This document shows positions 1-5,133 of a DNA stretch of 5,133 nt, one piece after another (within the stretch, counting starts at the first letter, position 1; each line of letters begins with the position of its first letter). Below the pieces are notes generated by a model. That model searched no databases. It was not told the DNA's origin and saw only the letters and a program-made list of their open reading frames with translations. Made by a program: the position numbers and the translations under genes. The stretch spans positions 1 through 5,133 of the forward strand of contig JAOAHK010000212.1 of assembly GCA_026415275.1 (NCBI GenBank), in the 5' to 3' direction. Source of the stretch: Anaerolineales bacterium. Lineage in GTDB: Bacteria; Chloroflexota; Anaerolineae; Anaerolineales; UBA4823.

Positions 1-19
1 AGATGTGTATAAGAGACAG
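1..19 (+). other. Nextera/Tn5 mosaic-end adapter remnant (non-genomic)
   Basis: The first 19 bases, agatgtgtataagagacag, are identical to the Tn5 transposase mosaic end used in Nextera tagmentation libraries. They sit exactly at the sequence end, as expected for an untrimmed read assembled into a contig terminus. In the frame of the downstream gene the adapter supplies an ATG at position 3 and encodes MCIRD plus two bases of the next codon. This prefix is a familiar artefact at the start of predicted proteins from metagenomes. Genomic sequence starts at about base 20. Confidence 0.97.
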
Positions 20-20
20 A

Positions 21-401
21 ACCTACACCGCTCTGCTGAGTGCCACTTCCCAAGCCTTAGGAGGTGTCTCCCTGCAACAGGAAGTGCGAGCAACCTGGCA
101 AACATTACCACCCTTCGATCTGCTCTACACCAATCCCGCAAATGACGGAGAAAAATCACCTTACGAGTCGGTCTGGTTTTATTTCAGCAGCCCTACAGAT
201 GGAAAAGGTTTAGAGAAATATTTTCGCATTTCACCAGCAGTGACCAACTTTTCAATTTGGTGGGATGATCAAGCTTGGGCTGCCACTCTTTCGGCAAATT
301 TTGACCCCAGCCAAAATTATATTGTCGAGGTCTCACCCGACTTAACAGATGTCTTTGGGCAAAAGCTCGGCCGCCCGGTTCAGATTTCTTTTCGCACTGC
401 G
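21..401 (+). other. N-terminal bacterial Ig-like domains (one partial, one complete) of the A2M-like protein
   Basis: Residues 7-35 and 105-134 share a pattern: an aromatic strand (TYTALLSAT / NYIVEVSPD), a turn with a glycine (ALGGVSL / VFGQKL), and a final strand ending in a Thr-containing edge (ATWQTLPP / SFRTAPLPP). This is the C-terminal half of a Big_5 (SbsA-like) Ig fold. The first copy is cut by the contig end. The second is complete, from about residue 37, with VWFYFSSP as its first core strand. Such modules probably space the macroglobulin core away from the membrane or cell surface. The domain naming rests on pattern recognition, without a profile search. Confidence 0.65.
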
Positions 402-3400
402 CCATTACCGCCCAATTTGACCCTTAGCGTGCCCAGCAGCGTGCTTTGGGTCACCAGCGACAAGGCAAGCGTACCTGCCCAAGCGGTCAACTTGCCTCGT
501 GGGCGTCTGGCAAGCGGCAGTCTCTCAGTGGATGAATTTATTCGGCTGCAAGCGCCGGATAACTACTCGTTTTTCCGTGATTTTCGCGCCGCCGATCACC
601 AAACGTGGGAACAAGCCTTTGAGCTAGCCACCAATCGCAACCAACGTGTCGAGGTCAGTCTCCAACCCAACAATCAACCTCGCTCGCCGGGCTTGTATTA
701 TCTCGACATCGAAATTCCCCTCGAGCAGCCCTATCTCACCCGTTATTTGATTGTGGTGAGCGACGTGCATCTCACCTATAAGCTTTCTCCGCAGGAGGCT
801 CTTGTCTGGGCAGTGGATAGCGAGAGCTTAAAACCGCTTGCCAATGCCCCCATTGTCATATACGATGAAAACGGCGCAGTTCTAGCCCAAGGGCAAACGG
901 ATGGCGAGGGAATCTTCCGCAAAACGATCCCCGCTCTTGAAGACCCATGGCGGAATTCTTATGCGGTTATCTCGCAGCCTGGCGATCCATCTTTTGGCTT
1001 AACGATGCCGAGATGGAGTGCTGGGGTAGATAGTTGGGAATTCAATATCCCCTTCCAATTTTCTCCGCCATCCCTTAAGGTTTATCTCTACACGGATCGC
1101 CCAATATACCGGCCGGGTCAAACCGTCTATCTGCGCGCCATTGTCCGCCAAGCCTTCAACGCTAGGTATACCCTTCCCGAAATAGCCTCCCTGCCCTTGC
1201 GCCTGCTTAACCCCAACGGCCAAGAAATTGCCACTCTTTCCCTGCCGATCTCCGAATTTGGCACTGCTAGTGGAGAGTTCTCCTTGCCCAGCGATGCCCA
1301 ACCGGGTACTTATTCAATTGATTCTCCGCTGGCTGAGTACCAGAGTGTTTATTTCGAGGTCGCCACCTACCGTAAGCCGCAAATTGAATTAACCTTCGAT
1401 GTCGAGCAGGAGCACTTGCAAGCTGGCGAAAGCCTGACTGCTCGCCTTTCCGCGCGTTACTTCTTCGATGCGCCGGCGTCAAAACTGCCCATCCATTGGG
1501 CACTCTACTGGCAAGAAGAGTTCGAGTCCCTAGCCGGCTATTCCACTGGTGAGGCAGAAAAGACCAGGTTCAATACCAACATCCAATCTCAGACTCTCGC
1601 CCAACTGGGGCTATTCACCAATTTGGTTGCCGAAGGAGACGCCCAAACCGATGCCACCGGCATCTTGCAGCTTTCCATCCCCACCGAAAAAACCAATCAA
1701 GCGCGACGTTATATCTTAGAAGTGACCGCAACCGATGAAAGCGGTTTGCCGGTCAGCGGCCGAACCAGTATTTTTGTCCATCCTGCACCCGTGATCATCG
1801 GCATCAAGCCTGATGTTTGGTTTGGAAAGGTCAATACGCCGCTTGAAGCTGAGGTTTTGGTTGCCGATTGGCAGGGGCAGCCAATAGCAGGTAAAGCCTT
1901 GCGGGCTGAATTTGCTACCATCCGCTGGATACGTGACGAAACTCAAATTGATCTTTTTGGCCTGCCTGTCTATCTTCCCCAAACCGAAGTAATCGGTAGC
2001 GCCGATTTGGTCAGTGGAAGCAATGGTTTAGCCCGCCTTGCCTTCACCCCAGAAAAAGCTGGCACGTATCTCTTATCCGTAGAGGGGGAAGGAGCGCGCA
2101 GCAGCGTGATCTTGTGGATTGGCGGCAGCGGCGAGGCTGTTTTCCCAAATTTCCCTAATCAACGCCTTCAATTAGTCGCAGACCGGGGAACTTATCAAGC
2201 TGGGGAAACAGCGAGAATTTTTATCCCCAATCCTTTTCCAACAGTAGCTCTGGCATTGGTCTCGTTCGAGCGCAGCACGGTGATGGGTTACGAGTTGCGT
2301 CAAATTCCCGCCGGTGGGATCGAAATCGAACGACGGCTATCTCCAGAAGATGTGCCAAATATTTACGTCAGTGTCACCCTACTAGGGAAAACAGAAAACG
2401 GACAATTGGATTTTCGCCAAGGCTACACTAAGCTGCGCATTTCCCCGAAGGATCAAACGCTACAGGTCTATGCCATGCTGCAACCTGATCGTGCGGGTCC
2501 CGGAGATGAAGTTACATTAGAAGTTCAAGTGCAAGACGCTGCGGGAAAACCCGTTCAGGGTGAATTCTCGGTGGCAGTGGTGGACAAGGCAATCTTTGCT
2601 CTAGCCCAACCGAATGCCTCGCCGATTCTTGACGTCTTTTACGGGGATCAACCGTTAGGAGTGAGAAGCGGCATCAGCCTAGCTATAGCTGCTTGGCGGT
2701 TGGTCGAGTTGCCCGGCGGTTTGGGCGGAGGCGGGGGAGAAATGCCACTTAGCGTTATTCGCCAACGTTTCCCCGATACAGCCTATTGGAACGGCAGCGT
2801 GATAACGGATAACAATGGCAAAGCAACCATTCAATTGAGATTACCCGACAACGTGACCACATGGAAAATCCTAGTGCGCGGTATCGATCAGACGACCCGC
2901 GTTGGGGAGACGGAAGTCGAGTTGGTCGCTACTAAGCCGCTCCTTATCCAACCTGTTGTGCCCCGCGCTTGGGTGGCTGGAGATCACCTCCTTCTAGCCG
3001 CTGTTCTCCATAATAACACCTCGCAGAGGCTAGAAACACAAGTCTCGCTTCAAAGCACTTCTTTCCTGCTTGACGCAGGGCAAAATGCCGCTCAAACCGT
3101 AACCATCCCGGCTAACGGACGGACACGGGTCGAATGGTGGGGCAAGGTCGCTGCGCAAGGGAACATGGAAATTTTGCTCTCTGCCCGAGCTAGTGATCTG
3201 AGCGATCAGGTTCGTATCGGGGGGGCACAGGCTGTCATTCAACAAGCGACTACCAAGCAAACTTTTAGCACGGTCGGGATGCTGGAGATCGCCGGCTCTC
3301 AAGTTGAGGTAGTCAGCTTGCCTAAGTCTGTTTCCCCTCAGGGAGGCTTCTTGCGGGTGGAGTTAAATCCCTCGCTAGCGGGTACAATTCTCGGTGGGTT

Positions 3401-4916
3401 GAAGACTTTCGATATACAAGACAGTCAAAGCACAGAGTTTATCCTCTCTCGAATGCTGCCCAACCTCGCTGCCTATCGCCTGTTGAGGGAGACGAAGGCA
3501 GAGTCCCCTCTCAATCAAAACGAACTCCGTAAATCCATTCAAGATGGCATATCTCAACTAGTTGCAAGCCAGCGTTTTGACGGCAGTTGGAGTTGGTGGG
3601 ATCAAGGCAGCAGCGATCCATTGATCACTGCGTATGTCCTCTTTGGGCTAAGCCAAGCAAAAACGGAAGGCTTTTCGGTACCGAAAGAATCGCTCGACCG
3701 CGCCACACAATTTTTGCTTTCCGGCGTAATCCAACCCTCACAGGCTGCCGATGGAGCAGCTTTAGATCGCTTAGCCTTTATCCATTTTGCACTTGTGCAC
3801 GCTGGTGTTTCCGATCCCGCTGCGCTAGACCAACTCTTCGAGCGCCGTGCTCAGCTCAACCCGTGGGCACAAGCCCTGTTGGCTTGGGCATTAGAAAAAG
3901 TATCTCCTGGGAGTGAACAAGCACAAACCTTGCGCGCTGACCTAGAAGGGCAAGCCCTGCGCAGCGCCAGTGGAGCAGCCTGGCAAGAGCAAAGCCAAAG
4001 CTGGCGCATGGCATCTTACCAATTAACCGTGACCGCCATGACTCTCTATGCCCTTGCCAGTTATGACGCCTCCACGCCATTGGTGGCAGATGCAACACGC
4101 TACCTGATCGCCAACCAACGCCCCACAGGCGGATGGGGATCGAGCTTCAGCACCGCCTGGGCATACCTTGCCCTATACGAGGTGCTTGCTGCTCAAAAAG
4201 AAATGCAAAGCAACTTCGAGTTCAGCGCTTTGCTCAACGGCGCGCCGCTGGTGAGTGGTTCGGCAGGAGAAAATCGCATGACCACTGCAATTGGGGAAAT
4301 CCCCTTAGAGCGGTTGTATCGCGACGCTCCAAATGCTCTGGAAATCCAACGCCAAGCCGGTGAAGGTCGCCTAATTTACCGTGCGATTTTGCAAGCATTC
4401 GTGCCAATCGCAGGACTGCAACCTGTTCAGCGCGGTTTTTCGATCTCACGGTCGTATCGGGTCTTAGGAGATAATTGTGGTGTAAGAAGCTGTCCCACTG
4501 TGAACGCTGGAACGGCTGGGACGCGCATCGAAGCCCGCTTAACTCTAACAATCGAGAAAGACGCATATTACGTGATGGTCAAGGACTACATTCCAGCGGG
4601 CAGCGAACTCCTCGATACCAGGTTGTTGACAACACAACTTGGCTTGAGTGAAGAAGAATTGTCGAGCGCAAAGATTGACCCAACTCAGCCTCTCAAAGAA
4701 GGATGGGGGTGGCAGCGCTTCAGCCAACCACAGATCTACGATGATCATATTGTTTGGTCAGCGGAATACCTCCCGGCCGGCATCTACGAATTGCGCTATA
4801 TCTTGACTTTGCTTCAACCCGGCGAATATCATCTCCGCCCGGCAGAGGCATGGGAGCTGTACTTCCCCGAAGTGCAAGGCAGCAGCAGCGGTGGTGTGTT
4901 TACGATTCTTCCGTAA
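21..4916 (+). CDS. Alpha-2-macroglobulin family protein, thioester-less, 5'-truncated
   Basis: Large secreted or surface protein of the bacterial A2M family, whose studied members act as periplasmic or surface protease traps. It is open from the left edge to TAA at 4914-4916. The ATG at 3 is adapter, so the true start and signal peptide or lipobox are missing. Residues below are numbered from that ATG. Seen in order: tail of an Ig-like domain (7-35); a Big_5-like Ig domain (about 37-133); N-terminal macroglobulin-like domains (about 135-350); MG2 with TDRPIYRPG at 364-372; MG3 and MG4 (about 455-715); the Pfam 'bait-region' domain (about 720-867); a Gly-rich hinge (904-912); the A2M/MG7 domain with RFPDTAYW at 922-929; an alpha/alpha-toroid domain (about 1130-1420) with QRFDGSWSWW at 1190-1199 and QRPTGGWG at 1372-1379; and an MG10-like C-terminus with GFSISRSYRV at 1478-1487. 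The length (about 1,630 residues) fits the family. The thioester CxEQ is replaced by STEF (1143-1146), so covalent trapping is not expected. Family assignment is very secure; protease inhibition is inferred. Confidence 0.95.
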   Translation, partial: TYTALLSATSQALGGVSLQQEVRATWQTLPPFDLLYTNPANDGEKSPYESVWFYFSSPTDGKGLEKYFRISPAVTNFSIWWDDQAWAATLSANFDPSQNYIVEVSPDLTDVFGQKLGRPVQISFRTAPLPPNLTLSVPSSVLWVTSDKASVPAQAVNLPRGRLASGSLSVDEFIRLQAPDNYSFFRDFRAADHQTWEQAFELATNRNQRVEVSLQPNNQPRSPGLYYLDIEIPLEQPYLTRYLIVVSDVHLTYKLSPQEALVWAVDSESLKPLANAPIVIYDENGAVLAQGQTDGEGIFRKTIPALEDPWRNSYAVISQPGDPSFGLTMPRWSAGVDSWEFNIPFQFSPPSLKVYLYTDRPIYRPGQTVYLRAIVRQAFNARYTLPEIASLPLRLLNPNGQEIATLSLPISEFGTASGEFSLPSDAQPGTYSIDSPLAEYQSVYFEVATYRKPQIELTFDVEQEHLQAGESLTARLSARYFFDAPASKLPIHWALYWQEEFESLAGYSTGEAEKTRFNTNIQSQTLAQLGLFTNLVAEGDAQTDATGILQLSIPTEKTNQARRYILEVTATDESGLPVSGRTSIFVHPAPVIIGIKPDVWFGKVNTPLEAEVLVADWQGQPIAGKALRAEFATIRWIRDETQIDLFGLPVYLPQTEVIGSADLVSGSNGLARLAFTPEKAGTYLLSVEGEGARSSVILWIGGSGEAVFPNFPNQRLQLVADRGTYQAGETARIFIPNPFPTVALALVSFERSTVMGYELRQIPAGGIEIERRLSPEDVPNIYVSVTLLGKTENGQLDFRQGYTKLRISPKDQTLQVYAMLQPDRAGPGDEVTLEVQVQDAAGKPVQGEFSVAVVDKAIFALAQPNASPILDVFYGDQPLGVRSGISLAIAAWRLVELPGGLGGGGGEMPLSVIRQRFPDTAYWNGSVITDNNGKATIQLRLPDNVTTWKILVRGIDQTTRVGETEVELVATKPLLIQPVVPRAWVAGDHLLLAAVLHNNTSQRLETQVSLQSTSFLLDAGQNAAQTVTIPANGRTRVEWWGKVAAQGNMEILLSARASDLSDQVRIGGAQAVIQQATTKQTFSTVGMLEIAGSQVEVVSLPKSVSPQGGFLRVELNPSLAGTILGGLKTFDIQDSQSTEFILSRMLPNLAAYRLLRETKAESPLNQNELRKSIQDGISQLVASQRFDGSWSWWDQGSSDPLITAYVLFGLSQAKTEGFSVPKESLDRATQFLLSGVIQPSQAADGAALDRLAFIHFALVHAGVSDPAALDQLFERRAQLNPWAQALLAWALEKVSPGSEQAQTLRADLEGQALRSASGAAWQEQSQSWRMASYQLTVTAMTLYALASYDASTPLVADATRYLIANQRPTGGWGSSFSTAWAYLALYEVLAAQKEMQSNFEFSALLNGAPLVSGSAGENRMTTAIGEIPLERLYRDAPNALEIQRQAGEGRLIYRAILQAFVPIAGLQPVQRGFSISRSYRVLGDNCGVRSCPTVNAGTAGTRIEARLTLTIEKDAYYVMVKDYIPAGSELLDTRLLTTQLGLSEEELSSAKIDPTQPLKEGWGWQRFSQPQIYDDHIVWSAEYLPAGIYELRYILTLLQPGEYHLRPAEAWELYFPEVQGSSSGGVFTILP
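2712..2738 (+). other. Glycine-rich hinge before the A2M/MG7 domain (candidate bait loop)
   Basis: Residues 904-912 read PGGLGGGGG, lying between the strand VAVVDKAIFAL (857-867) and the A2M/MG7 start near residue 917. In family structures the protease-sensitive bait region is an insertion at this point, within MG6. The roughly 49 residues from 868 to 916 therefore occupy the bait position, and the glycine run would be flexible and exposed. Whether this loop is cleaved by any protease is not known. Confidence 0.5.
3429..3440 (+). other. Degenerate thioester site (STEF in place of CxEQ)
   Basis: The conserved thioester context in A2M proteins is roughly GCxEQTxSRxLPN. Here the aligned residues are S1143 T1144 E1145 F1146, followed by ILSRMLPNL (1147-1155), which keeps the downstream helix and fixes the alignment. 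Cys becomes Ser and Gln becomes Phe, and the Tyr-Pro-Tyr-Gly lead-in is lost (DIQDSQ instead). The genuine protein has no other cysteine before residue 1492, so no shifted thioester can substitute. The reading frame is intact on both sides, so this is not a sequencing frameshift. Confidence 0.88.
4476..4493 (+). other. CX4C pair in the C-terminal domain, probable disulfide loop
   Basis: C1492 and C1497 are the only genuine cysteines that I find in the translated protein. They flank a six-residue segment, CGVRSC, in a loop between the first strand of the C-terminal domain (GFSISRSYRV) and the strand ARLTLTIEKD. An isolated close pair in an extracytoplasmic protein suggests a small disulfide-closed hairpin. 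Metal binding is less likely with only two ligands visible. Confidence 0.5.
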
Positions 4917-4931
4917 CGCCCTTCGCAATGC

Positions 4932-4943
4932 GAGATTCATCTC
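4932..4943. repeat. Inverted repeat, GAGAT type, copy 1
   Basis: GAGAT (4932-4936) and ATCTC (4939-4943) are perfect complements separated by two bases. As RNA the innermost pair would open to leave a four-base loop, so the hairpin alone is weak. Confidence 0.6.
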
Positions 4944-4953
4944 CCCCGGGGAC

Positions 4954-4965
4954 GACATGAATGTC
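4954..4965. repeat. Inverted repeat, GACAT type, copy 1
   Basis: GACAT (4954-4958) and ATGTC (4961-4965) are perfect complements around a GA centre. The same element recurs in copy 2, 56 bases later, with one extra base pair. Confidence 0.65.
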
Positions 4966-4984
4966 ACAATACGCCTCCCGTAGT

Positions 4985-5000
4985 GCGAGATTTATCCCGC
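4985..5000. repeat. Inverted repeat, GAGAT type, copy 2
   Basis: GCGAGAT (4985-4991) faces ATCCCGC (4994-5000) across a two-base centre. Six of seven positions pair; the A:C mismatch would be restored by a single C-to-T change giving ATCTCGC. This suggests decay from a perfect GCGAGAT/ATCTCGC ancestor. Confidence 0.6.
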
Positions 5001-5008
5001 ATTCCTCA

Positions 5009-5022
5009 CGACATGAATGTCG
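5009..5022. repeat. Inverted repeat, GACAT type, copy 2
   Basis: CGACAT (5009-5014) and ATGTCG (5017-5022) pair perfectly around a GA centre. An alternative outer pairing also exists: gtagtgcg (4980-4987) can pair with cgcgctac (5021-5028) over eight positions, including one G-U wobble, so that it encloses most of copy 2. No T-tract follows, so a classical intrinsic terminator is not supported. Confidence 0.65.
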
Positions 5023-5103
5023 CGCTACATCTCTTCTAATCTTATTCTCTATGTGATTTTTAAGAAACCTTTACACCCCAAACAAATAATCTGAGGAAGA
5101 ATT

Positions 5104-5114
5104 GATTCAGAATC
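5104..5114. promoter_or_regulatory. Small dyad gattcagaatc next to a TATAAT hexamer, possible operator
   Basis: GATTC (5104-5108) and GAATC (5110-5114) are perfect complements around a single central A, one base upstream of the TATAAT at 5116. A repressor or activator dyad could sit here, but an 11-base palindrome in AT-rich DNA can easily arise by chance. Confidence 0.2.
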
Positions 5115-5115
5115 T

Positions 5116-5121
5116 TATAAT
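5116..5121 (+). promoter_or_regulatory. Candidate -10 hexamer in AT-rich DNA at the right edge
   Basis: The region 5031-5133 is about 30% GC, clearly lower than the coding region, and holds a perfect TATAAT. A transcript would start around 5128-5130 and run off the right edge. No good -35 box is present at 16-18 bp spacing (the bases there read around tgaggaag). TTTACA at 5070-5075 is too far away, at 40 bp, and TTGATT at 5102-5107 is too close. There is no TG extension. The call is tentative. Confidence 0.3.
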
Positions 5122-5133
5122 AGCATAGACATC

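Larger units (their letters stand above)
4917..5028. repeat. Two tandem diverged copies of a ~55-bp dyad repeat
   Basis: Copy 1 begins at the base after the CDS stop codon (4917-4971). Copy 2 follows immediately (4972 to about 5028). Both begin cgcc, then carry gcgagatt at the same offset (4930 and 4985), and then share a 14-base identical block, acgacatgaatgtc, at 4952-4965 and 5008-5021. The connecting spacers differ. Each copy holds two small inverted repeats with related arms: GAGAT/ATCTC type and GACAT/ATGTC type. Conserved dyads with variable spacers indicate a structured intergenic repeat family rather than a recent duplication. It is non-coding. Possible roles are transcript 3'-end protection or attenuation, or simply a dispersed MITE-like or REP-like element; none is proven. 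Confidence 0.75.

Noticed and set aside
3..5. ATG as the start codon of the large gene
   Set aside because: It lies inside the Tn5 adapter. No Shine-Dalgarno sequence or genomic DNA precedes it, so it is an artefact.
999..1301. Open frame on the - strand (100 codons)
   Set aside because: It lies opposite the MG2 domain, whose motifs are clear on the + strand. No family features are visible in the antisense translation.
3673..3686. Perfect 14-base palindrome tttcggtaccgaaa inside the CDS
   Set aside because: About 0.3 such palindromes are expected by chance in a window of this size. It lies in a well-conserved coding region (GFSVPKE) with no other regulatory signs.
3587..3916. Alternate + strand frame (109 codons) within the toroid domain
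   Set aside because: It overlaps the conserved QRFDGSWSWW-containing frame. Its translation is rich in Arg, Cys and Ser and looks like no known protein.
4234..4566. Open frame on the - strand (110 codons)
   Set aside because: It is fully antisense to the strongly conserved A2M coding frame. Its translation is Arg/Leu/His-rich with no recognisable domain, typical of a shadow frame.
4944..4951. ccccgggg palindrome in the spacer of repeat copy 1
   Set aside because: It is absent from copy 2, is only 8 bases long, and lies in the variable spacer. I saw no support for a protein site or terminator.
4754..4967. Short frames on both strands running over the CDS end into the repeat
   Set aside because: They overlap the conserved C-terminal domain and the dyad repeat, with no convincing ribosome binding site or recognisable protein pattern.
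4917..5028. CRISPR array
   Set aside because: There are only two units, the conserved blocks are short and split within each unit, and there are no ~30-bp repeat/spacer alternations.
5009..5060. Intrinsic terminator for the A2M gene
   Set aside because: The dyad at 5009-5022 is short, with a two-base centre, and is not followed by a T-tract. The only T run (5057-5061) is about 35 bases further on and has no hairpin before it.

Overview
The window is essentially one very large, 5'-truncated gene on the + strand, encoding a secreted or surface alpha-2-macroglobulin (A2M) family protein, followed by about 217 bp of non-coding DNA. The first 19 bases are not genomic. They match the Tn5/Nextera mosaic-end adapter, so this is the raw end of a short-read assembly contig. 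The apparent ATG at position 3 and the N-terminal residues MCIRDR are translated adapter, and the real start, signal peptide or lipobox, and promoter lie off the left edge.

Layout: 1-19 adapter; 21-4916 A2M-like CDS (about 1,631 genuine residues, intact to its stop codon); 4917-5028 two tandem, diverged copies of a ~55-bp repeat built from short dyads, beginning directly after the stop codon; 5029-5133 an AT-rich (about 30% GC) stretch with a perfect TATAAT hexamer and a small adjoining dyad, which may be the start of a promoter for a gene beyond the right edge. I see no tRNA, rRNA, CRISPR array or insertion sequence, and no second gene.

The protein reads N to C as: the tail of one bacterial Ig-like domain, a complete Ig-like domain, N-terminal macroglobulin-like domains, an MG2 domain with the typical TDRPIYRPG motif, further MG domains, the region Pfam calls the bait-region domain, a glycine-rich hinge, the A2M/MG7 domain, an alpha/alpha-toroid 'thioester' domain, and a C-terminal MG10-like domain. 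Its main peculiarity is that the thioester motif (normally CxEQ) reads STEF, and the genuine protein has only two cysteines, both near the C-terminus. It therefore cannot form the covalent protease-trapping thioester.

Organism: a bacterium of moderate GC. The domain order with repeated Ig-like domains at the front, and the dyad repeats of the GCGAGAT/GCGACAT type, suggest to me an uncultured Chloroflexota (Anaerolineae-like) lineage. This is a weak inference from memory of similar sequences, not something the window proves. The adapter end and single-gene content fit a small metagenomic contig.
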